Assembly (NCBI GenBank): GCA_015179025.1 | Contig: WHUX01000278.1 | Coordinates: 1 to 61,422 of the forward strand | Source of the DNA: Terfezia claveryi | Lineage: Eukaryota > Ascomycota > Pezizomycetes > Pezizales > Pezizaceae | Direction: 5' to 3' | Length of the DNA: 61,422 nucleotides | In this document: one piece after another, positions 22,459 to 33,830 of the stretch | Numbering within the stretch: the first letter of the stretch is position 1 | Layout: every line of letters begins with the position of its first letter | Notes under the pieces: generated by a model | What the model saw: only the letters and a program-made list of their open reading frames with translations | Databases searched by the model: none | Told to the model about the DNA's origin: nothing | Position numbers and translations under genes: made by a program

Positions 22459-24180
22459 TCAAACTTCCTCGCTCATCCATCTCCTACCAGCTACATCCAC
22501 CTCCTTCCGATTCATGGGAACATACCAGAGCTGTGTGGCTGCCAGTCTCCACATGTCTTCCGCATCTCCGACAAATACGGTCAAACCGTATCGTCCAATT
22601 TTGCTCGCCAGGGTTGGAGGTTTCCGTTCCCAGTTCTGCAATGAATGTAGCGCGCTCCGACTCACCCGCTCCTGCCACCTTCCGTTCGTTTTCTCACCAC
22701 TTTTGCCATTCCTGCCTCAATCCCCATTCCGTAATCAGGGGGTCCACCGGGTCTGCCCTCTTTGGCTAAGATTTCTGCACTCTCATCCCTGGGATCCCCA
22801 CATATGCCTATACCCAGCCGAGCCTTACCGCCTCTCCACCTAGTCGTTCCTGCCTCTTCCTTATCCCCAAGCCTATATTTCCCCCGGTTCTTGCCTTGCC
22901 TCTCTTCCCCGATTTTTCGGACTGCTGCAATCGCCGCTGGTCAGACTACGGCATGGCCTCTAACAAAAGATACGGTGATATCTGTTAGCCAGCGGAGATG
23001 GCAGCGCGGGTGCAGAGCAAATCTATAGCAATATGTCTACTATTAGCGGATGGTAATACTCAGAGTGGACAGTAGAGTGCAGAGTGTAGTAGGTAGTAGT
23101 GAACGATGCAGGTGAAGTCTTGCTTTTCTCAACGCAAATACAGGTCCGAAGCATTGAGTATATACATGAAACCTCAGGGTAAACCAATGCGCAGGGATGT
23201 ATTTTCGGCCAATCGGAAGCAAGAAAATACAAAATATTGCAGGTGTCGATCCTGACAACTAGGTGGCAACCATACATACGATGCTCGCGCATGTCTGAAC
23301 GTACGATACTGGCATCTGTGCCGACGAACGATAGTAGTGGCGATAGCGGCAATGGTAGCGATAATGGCGACAGTGGTGATAACGGCGACGGCGTCGATAA
23401 CACAGGTGTAGTGGATGTTTGTTTTGACAGTCTCCTCTAGAGCTCTGCTTATGCCAATCCGAATAAGCTCAATTTTATATCTGTGATTCTGAGCACCAAC
23501 CCCACTACTCGTCCCTTCTCATCATGCTACCATCCGTATAAATCACCACTGCATCTTCTTTTACTTCCTCAATTTTCCTTACCCAACGATCAGGCTTTGC
23601 GTCCTTAGACAGACCTAGATTTATCATTGGGATTTTCTCTTCTCCCCGTCCCCTCCCAGGTTCAACTTCTCATTTCCCTCCTCTTTTGAGCAGCCCGCCT
23701 TGCTGTTGTTCACCGGCACACCACGGAGGTGAAGGAATCACTCAGAATATATGATTCCCCGAAATCGTCCCAGGTTATCCCGTCCTCCCATCGAGTCCCC
23801 AATGTGCCGGGATCCCTCATGATATTCCCCATCAGCCTCGCCTGCGCTGAATCTAAGACCATTCTAGGGGACTCAACTCCCGCTATCTGGCTTACCAATT
23901 TGCTTTTTGACCCATCTGTTGCGTTGACACACTTCTTAAGAGCTTGGTACCCAGATTCTCAAACTCTTTCTCCCAGTCCCGCTGACCTCTCATTCCAAGC
24001 ACTACCCCTCACAAAGCAACTGCTCTGATCATTCCTGTATATACTGCCCTCTAGTTGTACGCGCTCATACCCCAATTCAATTTGCCGAGGCCATTTAGCT
24101 GTCGTCTTCGCTATCTTACTCTCTCCATGCTCCACGAACGTCAGGCTCGGGGCATGATGATCGCCACCCACTTCACCCAT
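22459..24180 (-). pseudogene. LINE (Tad/I-like) ORF2 remnant: RT tail, RNase H, zinc finger
   Basis: On the reverse strand the parts lie in the order expected for a fungal non-LTR retrotransposon. A post-RT segment is at about 23,710-24,180 (VSQIAGVESPRMVLDSAQARLMG). The RNase H start VVIYTDGS is at about 23,526-23,550. A C-terminal CRRCGRHVETGSHTALVC cluster is at about 22,510-22,600. Frames change several times and stops occur within the RNase H, so the copy is dead. The interval 22,980-23,430 between the RNase H start and the zinc finger contains foreign-looking sequence including a GATAGYGGY-type repeat. Confidence 0.6.
23324..23415. repeat. Simple repeat of GAT/GGC-type triplets
   Basis: About 90 bp consists of 9-bp-like units such as GATAGTAGTGGC, GATAGCGGC and GATAATGGC. 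In one forward frame it would read Asp/Ser/Gly/Asn. It appears non-coding in context. Confidence 0.6.
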
Positions 24181-24429
24181 TTCAAGTCCTTATTTTTCCT
24201 TCTTCTTTTCTTTCTGAACACCAACTTCTCATGATTCGACTTCACCAGAGGCATGTGGTTTTTTTTGTCCGAAATAGGGGCTTGGCCTGCCGCGATATTG
24301 AATGTTTTTTATTTTTTATTTTCTTGATGCTCAGTACTCATGCGCGATCCCAGTAAAGGGTGGATTCAGTATAAGGCAAGTTAATCTGCCAGATTCGGCG
24401 CTCAAAATTTCAAAATGACTCATAAGTGG

Positions 24430-24675
24430 AAAAGCCCCAAGTAGAACACCCGCCGATAAAACATCTCGCGAGTGGAAAAGGCTCAAGTAGAAGACCGGCA
24501 ACTGTTAGTCTGGTTGGCACCGCAAATGTCAGACATTCATTAAACGCAAGTGGAATATCTTAAAGTAGAAAACTCGCCAATAAAACCTCTCAGGCGCTGG
24601 TTGGAAAGTAGAAAAATCCACGTGTGAAAGAAGAATTATAAAAGTCAAGTAGAGGAGACCCGCCAATGGCAAACC
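24430..24675. repeat. Degenerate tandem repeat, units of 45-70 bp
   Basis: Units share AAGTAGAAnACYCGCCRATA followed by AAAACMTCTC (24,438, 24,484, 24,556, 24,605 and 24,648, the later ones shortened). A 16-bp micro-insertion lies inside the array. Confidence 0.5.
24498..24529 (+). mobile_element. Micro-insertion, 16 bp with 8-bp direct repeats (7/8)
   Basis: GCAACTGT and GCAAATGT flank TAGTCTGGTTGGCACC. The insert is nearly the same 16-mer as at 6326-6341. There is no unoccupied paralogue to compare. Confidence 0.55.
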
Positions 24676-24679
24676 AAAA

Positions 24680-26270
24680 CCTCCCTCATCATCCGAGAAT
24701 GCAAAATACATTGCCGCAACAGGAAAGCTGTAGGAGAAGTAACAAAGCTGAGTCTTGCGACAAATCTCGTTCAGTGGAAATTCTCATCTGTCCAAGATTG
24801 TATTCGGTAGTTTGGAAGAATCTGTTACCCATGCGGAGCCCATACTCAATGTCGATCTCTTCCGCCATGTAGATGACCAGCGACGACACCAGCTTTCCGA
24901 CCCTTCTCGGTTCTGGCACTAACTAGCGAATACCTAGAATTTGGGCATTCGAGTTCTCTTCCTCGGTCCAACGGCGCGTCAGACCAGACTTGTACTTCGT
25001 TAGGGCCCCATAAGATACTACTGCTCGTACTCGCATTGATGGCGCATTGTATGCAGGGGTGGATTTGGTCTGTTGGGGAGGGAGGTGGTTCGCGGGTGGA
25101 GGTTGGCGGTAGTACCGCTTGCGCCGACTCTTTCCCTGTCATCACCGGGGGGGGTTAAGCTCCAGTAGGTTACTCAGTGTGGTTGGCCCTATCTGGCTGA
25201 AGACCGAGACCTGTGTTGGATCCTCTGTGTTTTCGTTATCGCTTTCCTGTTCCTTGGGAGCGTCGATATCTTCTGAGACCGCCGCTGTAACTGTGTTGGT
25301 ATTTGATGATGGCGCTGTGGTATCGCTCTTGTATACGTTGTGGGACAGTGTGGTGTCTGATGGAGGGTTGTGTCATTGTCGTTTTCGTGACCGTTGAGGA
25401 TGGTGGCTCTGAGAGTCCGGTAATGGCAGCCAGGTCTTGGTGGATTTCGTCGATCAATCTTCCCCGGATTGCTTTTCTCCTTCCGTTGCCTTACATGTCG
25501 TCGGTGTGTTTGATTAGTTGTTGAGGTTGTTACTCTGTTGCCCCGCGGTGTTGTCTAATCTACTGAGGGTCGTGGGAGTTATCCCGGCTCTGAATCGCTG
25601 TAGTAGGTGGTATGCGGTGCGGTGAGAACACCATGGCATGGACATGGTGGTACCCAGTTCGCGATCCTTGGGGGTTGGCTCCCTCAGATTCCTCAGCGTG
25701 ACTTTCCCTAATCTCTGTTTGACCCGTTTCGAGGTCGTTTTCAGGTTTCCTCCTCCGCGCCATTCTGGAACCGCTGCTGTAGCTATCTATAGTAGTATTT
25801 TGTGGTGGGGCTGTGGCCAGCAGATCCCCCAGCGTATAAACCTTTGTTTCCGGAGCCGCCGGGATATGGTGGCTGCGGATACCTGGTGACTGGTACCGTA
25901 GCTTTGTCCTGAGTGGGTCGATCATTCTTCCCACGATTGTTCTTGCTGTTTCCCTTGCCCAGCGTGTCGTCTACTGTATGTGTTCGGTTAGCTGGGAGGG
26001 ACGTTTTATTTGTGGCTCCGCAATGTTAGCCCATCAGCAGAGTGGTATGGAGTTATCTCGGCTCTGGGTAGTTATTGTTGGCGGTGGTATGTAGATTGTG
26101 GCGTGGGTGTGGGAGCTATGTCTGGCGGATATCCGGAGATATTGGGTGCTTGTCAGAGCAACGAATACGGTATAGGGTATTCTCGAGAGTGTGAGCCCGG
26201 GTGAAACTTGAGGAAGAAGGTCGCTGGAATTCAAGTTTGATTCCCTCACCGAGCTCTTTCGGATGACGCT
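24680..26270. other. Unresolved GC-richer interval, probably retroelement debris
   Basis: No gene is supported. Two stretches, about 25,560-25,640 and 26,030-26,110, share a degenerate phrase (GTTATCCCGGCTCTG versus GTTATCTCGGCTCTG, then a GTGGTATG), indicating an old duplication. Several reverse-strand frames are long but of unusual composition (Ser, Thr, Arg and Pro rich). Confidence 0.35.
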
Positions 26271-26272
26271 GG

Positions 26273-26743
26273 TTATGAGTCTGGGGACCCGCTATTTGTT
26301 GTTGACGAGGACTGGATTCCGTGGTGGTTGTGATTGTTGGTAGCTTTTGCGATATTGAGAGTTGTTTGGATGGCGGCAATGGAGTCGGAGAGGATTGTGA
26401 ACATGTCTATGTCGGCATGCGATTGGAGGGCGATTGGAGGGCTAGGTTGATCGCTTTGTCTTTCAGTGTTGGATAGATCTCCAAGGGAGGAGGTTGGCCC
26501 TCGCGTCCGGTGCGGTACCTGAAACAGATTCTCCATCCCATTCACGCCTTCTGCGTGGCGCACATTCTTGATATGGTTGAGACTGCTCGTATTTCTCCTA
26601 TTGAATCGGCGTCGGGTTTGAATTTCAATTACCCTGAGCACGCGCGTGATGCTGGTGTGTGACTGGGCCTGTCGTGTGTGAATGTGGTTTGTGACGGTGT
26701 AATCCAATCGCCGGCGAGTGGCCTGATATACGACGTACACCAC
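26273..26743 (-). pseudogene. Possible LINE RNase H fragment
   Basis: The reverse-strand frame contains DMFTILSDSIAAIQTTLNIAK, closely resembling the RNase H block SDSAATISSTLNISKG of the 9.6-kb LINE fragment. The rest is not recognisable. It may belong with the LINE ORF2 remnant at 22.5-24.2 kb or be separate. Confidence 0.4.
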
Positions 26744-26888
26744 CTATCTTGAAGTTTGCTCTCTTTCCACGACATCTTTCAGACAAAACCTTCAACCCCA
26801 CATCCACAAACACATTATACCAAACTTCAAACCCCGAGTCTATAGACCCCTTCTCAAGTTTCCCATTAACTCATATCCACGAATCACG

Positions 26889-27766
26889 ATGACAGTAACC
26901 CCGATATCTACCAGAGTGAGCCCTTCAAGGCAGCTTATCCCAAGGAAAAGACCTGCCACCCAAAACTTGGTAGTCACTACAAACGAGGAGAATACGCTTC
27001 AGACGACATATCCGAGACTGACTCAGACTCCGACACCAAACGCCAGCGGGGAGTAATTCAACTCACCAGGCACCAGTTTTTCACCATAGGCAGAGTTGAA
27101 GCCTCTTCAGATAAACAGAAGCCTCTTCAGATAAACAGAAGCCTCTTCAGATAAACAGAAGCCTCTTCAGGTGAGGAAGCAGCCGACAAGCCGGACGAGA
27201 CAGAAGGCGAATCACAAGCCATTTCAGCCCTGTTCTCTTCGGACGAGGAAGGAGACCAAGCAACAGTCAGTTGGGGTGAAGCACGAGGCGACGAATTCAC
27301 AGTGATGGGCTCGAGCGAAGGTCGAAAGACCATAGAATATGGAAACACACCGAGAGTGAGCTCAAGCGAGGTCGAAAAATGGGTCCCGGAGAGTTTGGTC
27401 ACCGAGGAAAGAAATCTGAAACTTGCAAATACTCAGGAGTTCCGAAGAATCATTATTCCAATACTGCAATGGGACGATATACCGGATATGCACAACATGT
27501 GTACATGTGGCGGATTTGACACACGGTGTGAGGCCGAACCACATCTTGTCCGGGTTGAAAGGTTGCCAACAAAGAGTGAATGGGCTGGATTGGTTTTGCA
27601 ACCACGAGGTATTCCCTTGCAGGTCAGATTGAATAGGGATGTCATGCTCGAAGCCATATCGCCGTACTTGACTTCTCTGGTTGACAATGTGCATATCCCA
27701 TTCTATGTCGTGGATGAAGTTCGGGAATTCACCACCGGAGACAATGAAATTCCTTCATCATCATAA
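26889..27766 (+). pseudogene. Hypothetical protein gene disrupted by a minisatellite stop and an early frameshift
   Basis: From about 26,893 one frame reads like a protein: an acidic, Ser/Asp-rich first half (ASDDISETDSDSDTKRQ) and a globular second half (CTCGGFDTRCEAEPHLVRVE, LQPRGIPLQVRLNRDV). The natural ATG at 26,889 is one base out of frame with it. In the middle, a tandem array of a 20-bp unit adds 60 nt, which keeps the frame but places TAA at 27,152-27,154. After the array the same frame runs open to TAA at 27,766. The preceding 120 bases are CA/CT-rich, like a fungal promoter and leader. I recognise no domain. The last 155 codons, from ATG at 27,302, could still be translated. Confidence 0.55.
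27101..27170 (+). repeat. Minisatellite, 3.5 copies of a perfect 20-bp unit
   Basis: The unit GCCTCTTCAGATAAACAGAA is repeated at 27,101, 27,121 and 27,141, with a half copy at 27,161. Three units equal 60 nt, so the host frame is kept, but the shifting phase exposes a TAA in the third unit. Confidence 0.9.
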
Positions 27767-27953
27767 GTGTGGCATTGGTATCTCTGTTTTGGTGCGCGTC
27801 TACTTGTGTAAGCGAGTTTTGTGATTATGGGTTCTGCGTGGGAGGTCAGATATCGTACGTCTTGATCCACTCATCTGCAGTACTCTTTTTGGATTATAGA
27901 ATGTGGAGACATTCTCGGAGTGAGCTCGAGCAATGGTCGAAAGACTATAGATT

Positions 27954-28927
27954 GTGGAGTCCCGTGAAACAGGCCAAGCAACACTCCTAGATCGAGTCGT
28001 CAGTCTCCTGAGCTCCATCAAACCTGATAATGACGTCGACATCCCCCTCACCGCTAGATCTGACGAAATCGCCATGGTCCTGACGGCTAAGCATCTTTGG
28101 GCTCCCCTGTTGGTAGCCCTTTTTCAACACTACTCTGTCACCATCATCCATATCACCACCATAGCGGATGCCTCGCACGAGCTCAACAAGGCGACAACGG
28201 CCCTTCTCGAATCTCCAGCATTTCTTCGTGCAACGCACCTTCACCACTCTCACCAACCTCACACTAGCAGGTATCCCGCTCAAAGCTAGTGATTTCTGTA
28301 ACCTGAGTATCCTCCAAAAACGTTAAAATTCTAGATCTCACCAACACGGGGCTCGATATTGGAGGAGTGAGCGCGCTCGTCCACCTTCGGAAAACGTTGA
28401 GAACTCTGAATCTCACGGGTAACATGAGTGTCGATGACAAGGCAAGGAACCCACTGAAATTAATCTCAGCACTGACGAAGCTTTATCTTGAAGAGACCGC
28501 CTTCACTATGGACGGATTGCGCAAATTAGTTAAGGAATCAAAGAGCCGCCTGCCCGTACCGTCTTACGACCCACAAGTTGGTTCAGCTGACGCACCAATC
28601 CACCTGGCAAGCATCCCCATTGCTTGCGTCAACAACTTCTTGAGCCCACCACAGTATGCAGTTGACATCCCAGAGAATCAGGCATATATCACAGACCCTG
28701 AGGGTATTGATGATAGTAAGCTTGCTATGGAGACTTTGGAAAGAAACCTGGAATTACACGCAAAGGTCAATTCATTAATTCCTGTGCGAGGCATTAAGAT
28801 GGAATTGGTGCAATGTTTGACGGACTTGCTATACAGGAGAAGCCTTGATAGCCTTGTTAAGCAGTCCATGGCGGAAAATAGTGAGGAGGTAGAAGTTGAA
28901 TGGTGGCTGGGGGTTGGAATGCACTAA
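27954..28927 (+). pseudogene. Leucine-rich-repeat protein gene, frameshifted
   Basis: Three frame segments together read as one protein. The first (27,954-28,240) is a helical domain with VVSLLSSIKPDNDVDIPL and LTAKHLWAPLLVALFQHYSV. The second (about 28,190-28,317) has repeats such as LTNLTLAGIPL and FCNLSIL. The third (from about 28,318) gives VKILDLTNTGLDIGGVSAL, LRTLNLTGN and LTKLYLEETAFTMDGL, then a non-repeat C-terminus to a stop at 28,927. The L-x-x-L-x-L spacing supports a leucine-rich-repeat fold, usually a protein-binding surface. Shifts near 28,190-28,240 and 28,317 break it, unless an unrecognised intron is involved. Any specific role is unknown. Confidence 0.5.
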
Positions 28928-29484
28928 AAGGGGAAATTAGTGTCACTTTTTTTTTAGCTACCGTTTTAGGCCTTGTGTGCTCCGGCATTGCCACGAAATA
29001 CCTGTTATTGTTATTGAGGGATAGTCAAGTGCCACTAGGTAGTGTTTTTTCAGAGTCGTACGACCTGTGGAATTAATATCATTATTCTTTGTGGTATTTT
29101 CGTGGGCCAGATTCAAAGCTGTGTGTCCAAAACATAACGTGAAAGCCCAGGACAAAGGAAAGTAGAGCGCTAAGCGGGCCAACTAGGATGATGTGGGGTT
29201 AGCTGGCCATGACAGAGAGCTAGTAGTGTATGTTCTTCCTCGGCTTAGACCAAACCAACACAAATATGGCCCAGCGCTTGAATATTTATAAATTTATTTC
29301 TTAAAAAGGCAGTTAGCTACGTAAACAAACAACTGTTGTCCACCACAAAATTCCTCACCTTCGCCAGGTTCAAATTATAATAACCTCTATATTTTGCAGA
29401 ACCCCCACCCCCGGCTCCCTGCTGATTATTTTTTTTTTTTTGAAATTACACTCGTATATTTTTTCTTTGTTATATGTAAAAACA

Positions 29485-30462
29485 ATGCCCACACTTTTAC
29501 AACAACTTATGATTTACGCATTCGGCACCCCTCAGGATGTGCCAATTCACCATGAGTTGGAAATTGCACAGGAACCACCACCACCACTACCAGCAGCAGC
29601 AGCAGTTTCTCGGATAAGTATTTCTGGGTTCATGGGCTGGTATATCTTTGTTTATGTTTTTGTGTATTTCTTCATTTATGTATTTGGCTGGACATTTTTA
29701 GTCAAATACGTACTCCTCCAGGGATTATTACCAGGCGCTATCAATTATCTCGATGTATCCTACTTCTCTTTGGTTGTAGAGTACCTTTCTATGGCCTTAA
29801 TCATACTTCCAGCAATATTTATCGCATTCCAGCCGATATCAGGAGGAGATTTTTTATTCACTATCCGATCCTTGCCCTTGCTTTCGATACCCATCAACAA
29901 CAAAAACATCATTTCGGATTTCGTGATCCTATACAAATTATTGGAGTTTAGTTTCTGCTTCATTAAATTCATCCCTTTGATACCCTTGGTCATTCTGCAA
30001 TGCTCACTAAAAACCATCAATTATGTTTACCAAAACCCCGCTTGCCTCCTGTCCATCATAACATGGAGTTACGCAATTTGGACATTTATACGATACTATC
30101 TCGACCCCTATGCATATATTTTGCTGTACGGCTTACCCGAGCAATTCGCCTATGCAGTGCTTGGACTTTTGTTAGAACCGTGGAGGGTTACGCAATTCTC
30201 GGCTGGGATTGTGAGTAATGTGCTCGTATTCATTGCGATTATAGTCACGGAGTTGGGTAAAAGCGTTTTCTGGATTGGTCAGATGCTGATGAGGATAGGT
30301 GGGGCTGGACATTGGATTAACACTCAGCACAATAGACAGGAGGGTATGTTGGGTGGGGTATTGCTTATTGTGGGGTACTTGGTGTTGGAATTAAAGAAGG
30401 GGTTGGTAATTAGTTTTGTAATGAATATTGTTGTAAGAGCACTTTTGAGTGTTTATGTATGA
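29485..30462 (+). CDS. Multi-pass membrane protein of unknown family, 325 aa
   Basis: An intact frame starts at ATG 29,485 (the frame is open upstream, but without another ATG) and ends at TGA 30,462. After a short N-terminal part with a run of prolines and alanines (PPPPLPAAAA) there are several strongly hydrophobic stretches. Clear ones are GWYIFVYVFVYFFIYVFGW, YLSMALIILPAIFIAF, FIKFIPLIPLVIL, VLVFIAIIVTEL and GVLLIVGYLVLEL, so six or more membrane spans are likely. No transporter or receptor signature is recognised. The gene is AT-rich like its surroundings. An AT-rich pseudo-ORF is possible, but 325 codons without a stop and regular hydrophobic spacing argue for a real gene or a recent remnant. 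Confidence 0.6.
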   Translation: MPTLLQQLMIYAFGTPQDVPIHHELEIAQEPPPPLPAAAAVSRISISGFMGWYIFVYVFVYFFIYVFGWTFLVKYVLLQGLLPGAINYLDVSYFSLVVEYLSMALIILPAIFIAFQPISGGDFLFTIRSLPLLSIPINNKNIISDFVILYKLLEFSFCFIKFIPLIPLVILQCSLKTINYVYQNPACLLSIITWSYAIWTFIRYYLDPYAYILLYGLPEQFAYAVLGLLLEPWRVTQFSAGIVSNVLVFIAIIVTELGKSVFWIGQMLMRIGGAGHWINTQHNRQEGMLGGVLLIVGYLVLELKKGLVISFVMNIVVRALLSVYV

Positions 30463-32122
30463 GTGTAAATAAGGTGGAGTAAGTAGGAGTCTAGACGCTT
30501 AATATCATCTTATAAAGTAAATAGACAAATAATAGATGAACCAACAACAGCCAGAACATATTCCATATATTTTGTCTCTGTCCCTGCACCAGCTTCTTCA
30601 ATCCAGTAGTGCATTTGATCAGTATTGTAACATTTTTTTGGGTGGAGAAAAGTTAGGATCCTTTTATACGAATCCCCGAGGCCTGATTATCAGGAACACA
30701 CACAAAGACACACAACTCTTCCTGAAGACTAGCATATGCTAGCGTTGCCATTATTCCATAACCCTAAGGGCCCGTCTCTTCCAATCCAAACCATTCCATG
30801 CAGTTAGCCCGCAGTTCTAGTCCCATGCTCGAGCCTATAATCGGTGAGCCGTGATACGATGCAAGAGCGTGCCTCATGTTATATACTTAGCAAATCGAAA
30901 TCAGTGTACAGTCTAACCTTGCTATACTGGGCGACCAAAATCTGGCCTTTTTTGTCCGGTATAGGGGGTATGAAATAATACAACGGTACGTGGCACAAGA
31001 CAAAGTTACTAAAGAAGGAAAATTGTTCAACTTCCCTATATTTGAACATTATGCTCAAGATTCATCAGCCAAAATGTTGCGTGCAGGGAAGACAAAAGCG
31101 TCGAGCTCTCACCATATTAGAGGAGCTCCAGATCCGTAAACTGCGACAAGATCCCAAGCATGCGAAGGTGAAATTGACTGAATTTGGAAAACATTTCTTA
31201 GATTCCGAGGTATAAAGAATTGTAGATCTATGTTGGTAAAAATACTTCTGTTTTCCCATCATTATTTTCCTTCCATCGCAGATTGATTGCTGGAAAATCG
31301 CCTGCTGGGGCCAAGTTTGGGTCTCGCAGGTATGCTTTAATTCTGCGATTCCTAGGTAGTTCTTGTTAGTCACCATGTACTTGTATTGGATATTAAGGAA
31401 TTACATCTCAAAGGTCACCTGGGATTTACTTCAATAATTGCGCTTTGAGATCGAGTGAAACCTAGGGGGTGAAACTATAGCACCATTATCTTCTGACCAA
31501 CTGACATTAAAGTAAGGGCGGGAACGTCGTGGTATGTTGGTAATGTCACGGTATGTTGGTAATGCCGCGGTGTGCTCTGGTAATGTCAGGTGCAGAATAT
31601 GTTACGTTAAACAAGTGTGTTGCGTTGAAGGAAATTCTCACGAACCAAAGGTTTCAATTCCGTAACGGACCAGAACATTTCTCTACATAATAACTTTCAT
31701 TTCGGGTATACCTCTACTGAGTATTTTTTTTTGGGATAGGTCACCAAGTATGTTATCTCCGATGTTCTTTGACCAAATGTTGCTACAATATAACCTTCAT
31801 ATCGGATATGACCCTATTTAGTAATTATAATGTCGCTGTGGCCGCTGTGGTGTTGTGGTAAATCCCTGTTGCCATTCGTGGCATTGAACAATTTAATCCC
31901 GTAACGGACCAGAACATATACATAGTTTTTACCCAATTTTTTCAGTTCACCGAGGGCATTATCTGAAGTACAAGCAACACGCGAGCGAGTGCAATGTGTA
32001 ATATTTTTTTCTGGTCTGCCATTTGCGGGGATGAGAACTCAATTTCCCTATAAGATTAACCGAAATCATACATGTAAAGTAAAGTATCGAGAAGCAATTT
32101 CTCTTTGTGGTCCTCTTCCTTA
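30463..32122. other. Gene-free interval with MITE fragment and short repeats
   Basis: At 30,890-31,005 a block nearly identical to 38,975-39,110 starts with the phrase GCAAATCGAAATCAGTG and continues through GGGCGACCAAAATCTGG; it is a truncated copy of a Tigger-like MITE. At 31,515-31,600 GGTATGTTGGTAATG is repeated two to three times. At 31,660 and 31,893 the phrase CCGTAACGGACCAGAACAT occurs twice. From about 31,920 the downstream flank of gene copy A2 begins. No gene is supported. Confidence 0.45.
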
Positions 32123-33830
32123 CTACACTTCCTCCTCCTCCATACTGGGAAATTCCACTGAGTTTCCACCATCCTTGCCTTCTTTCATGGTGTAACAAAC
32201 GACATTTCCTTTCCGGATAATGGCGGTAGTGATCCCAAGCTCTTTATCATTGGTAGTTTCCACGTTAGGATGTGGACCATCCCTAAACATTTTCCAGACA
32301 CCCATTCCTAGAAAGGGGGGTGACAAAATCATGGCCACCCTCGCCCCCGCTTTCACCAATTCTGATTCCTCAGCACTGCCGGGCAGTATACCCTCAGCAA
32401 TCATGAGGCGTGGATCGAAATTATCTCCAGGTTGACATCCAGTTCTACGGGGCAGAGGGTACGTTGGTTGTTGCAAAAATGTAAGTCCCGCTGTTGCTGC
32501 ACAATTTATTGCATCTCGTAGATAATCTTCCACCCTTGAACCCTCAATAATCCCGAGTGGCCTCAGATAATCGTGAATTGTGCGTGCAAGTGCATTGATT
32601 TTTTTCGCTCGCTCCAGTTCGAATCGCTGGTTTCCTTTCAACAAGCCAGACACTGCGTAGGCCCTGACACAGTGAATATCGTACGCTGCATGTGCCACTC
32701 TGTTAGCCTCTGAAGTGACATAAAGTGAAGATTAGGAATTTTCCATGCACCCTTATTGTAAGAAGTATTAATAGACTCATGCAGGTGAGCCACACATTGC
32801 TGGCTATTATCATCGCCGAGAAAATCAAGGGTGCGATGGTCGAAGTCCCAGGCAATAGGAATCACAGCAGCGGAAATGATGAGTGTCGGAAGGTAAGTCC
32901 CCAAATATGGGATATCGCAAGGCCTTAATGCCTCAGAATATATGTTCTGTTGTGTACGAGCTAGAATTCCACCAATATCTTCAGGAAGTATTTGCCAAAT
33001 TGCATCCCAAGTGTTAGACATAGCCCATTGAGCACCGCCAGACATACATGTGAATACCGCCTTGTTAATGTAATCATGGGGCTTATTCAGAACCTTTTCC
33101 CAATCTCTTAGTCCGACGGGCGCCGGGATGCCCAAGTTAATCCCCCTTGATAAAAATTCCTCTTTGCTGGCGGCGAATTCCTTTCTCAAACGGCAATTAC
33201 TATCCTCCAAATCTGAGATTTCTCGGTGTTGCATAGTTTCTAGGATATGCGCGAACAGCTGCATCAGGTCTGAGGTGCCGAGTTTTGGGGAATGGCTTCC
33301 TCCATGGCCAGCGGATGGTTGTGCATCAATGCGACGATGCAATTTTTCGATACAATCCTTGAACTCCGCAATTGTTTCGCTGTAATCCGCTATGTAAGGG
33401 CGTTTTCGAGTGCTCAATTGTTTCTATCAATATGTTAACCTCGTTCAACGACCAAGGATCAACTGTCAGGATAAGGGGAGGACTTCAAATCATCATTAAG
33501 AATACATAATTCAGTTTTATGATTCTAAGTAAAAGTAGAGACAGTTTTAAAGTTCACACAAACATACAGTTGAAGATTCAGTAGTAGAATCACCTGCTTG
33601 AGGCGAGGGTGCAGTTGTAGGCCTTGCTGCATCGGACTATATATGCGTTAACATTGAAAAAGTTTATTGGGGGGGGAATCTTTGTACAGGTAGGACTGGA
33701 GTGTTACCTTTTTTTGATGTGCTGCAGCCCCAATCCCAGTTTGCGATCTCGTTTGTGGCATCTGTGGGGTATCGTTAGGTGCTGTGCCGGTAGATTGGGC
33801 TATGCTTCTACCTGCCTCGACTTTGTACAT
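32123..33830 (-). CDS. Unrecognised four-exon gene, family copy A2 (475 aa)
   Basis: Exons on the reverse strand are 33,830-33,708, 33,636-33,568, 33,423-32,751 and 32,685-32,123, giving 1428 nt with no internal stop. Exon 2 lacks one codon and exon 3 has one more than in A1, so the total is unchanged. Intron positions and phases equal those of A1; the last intron is the shortest of the family (65 bp) and has a textbook CTAAC branch. Exon 1 begins MYKVEAGRS instead of MDKVERGRS. It is otherwise very similar to A1 through PEDIGGILARTQQNIYSEAL and the acidic EEEEV end. Its upstream flank faces B1 across about 2.4 kb. Confidence 0.75.
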
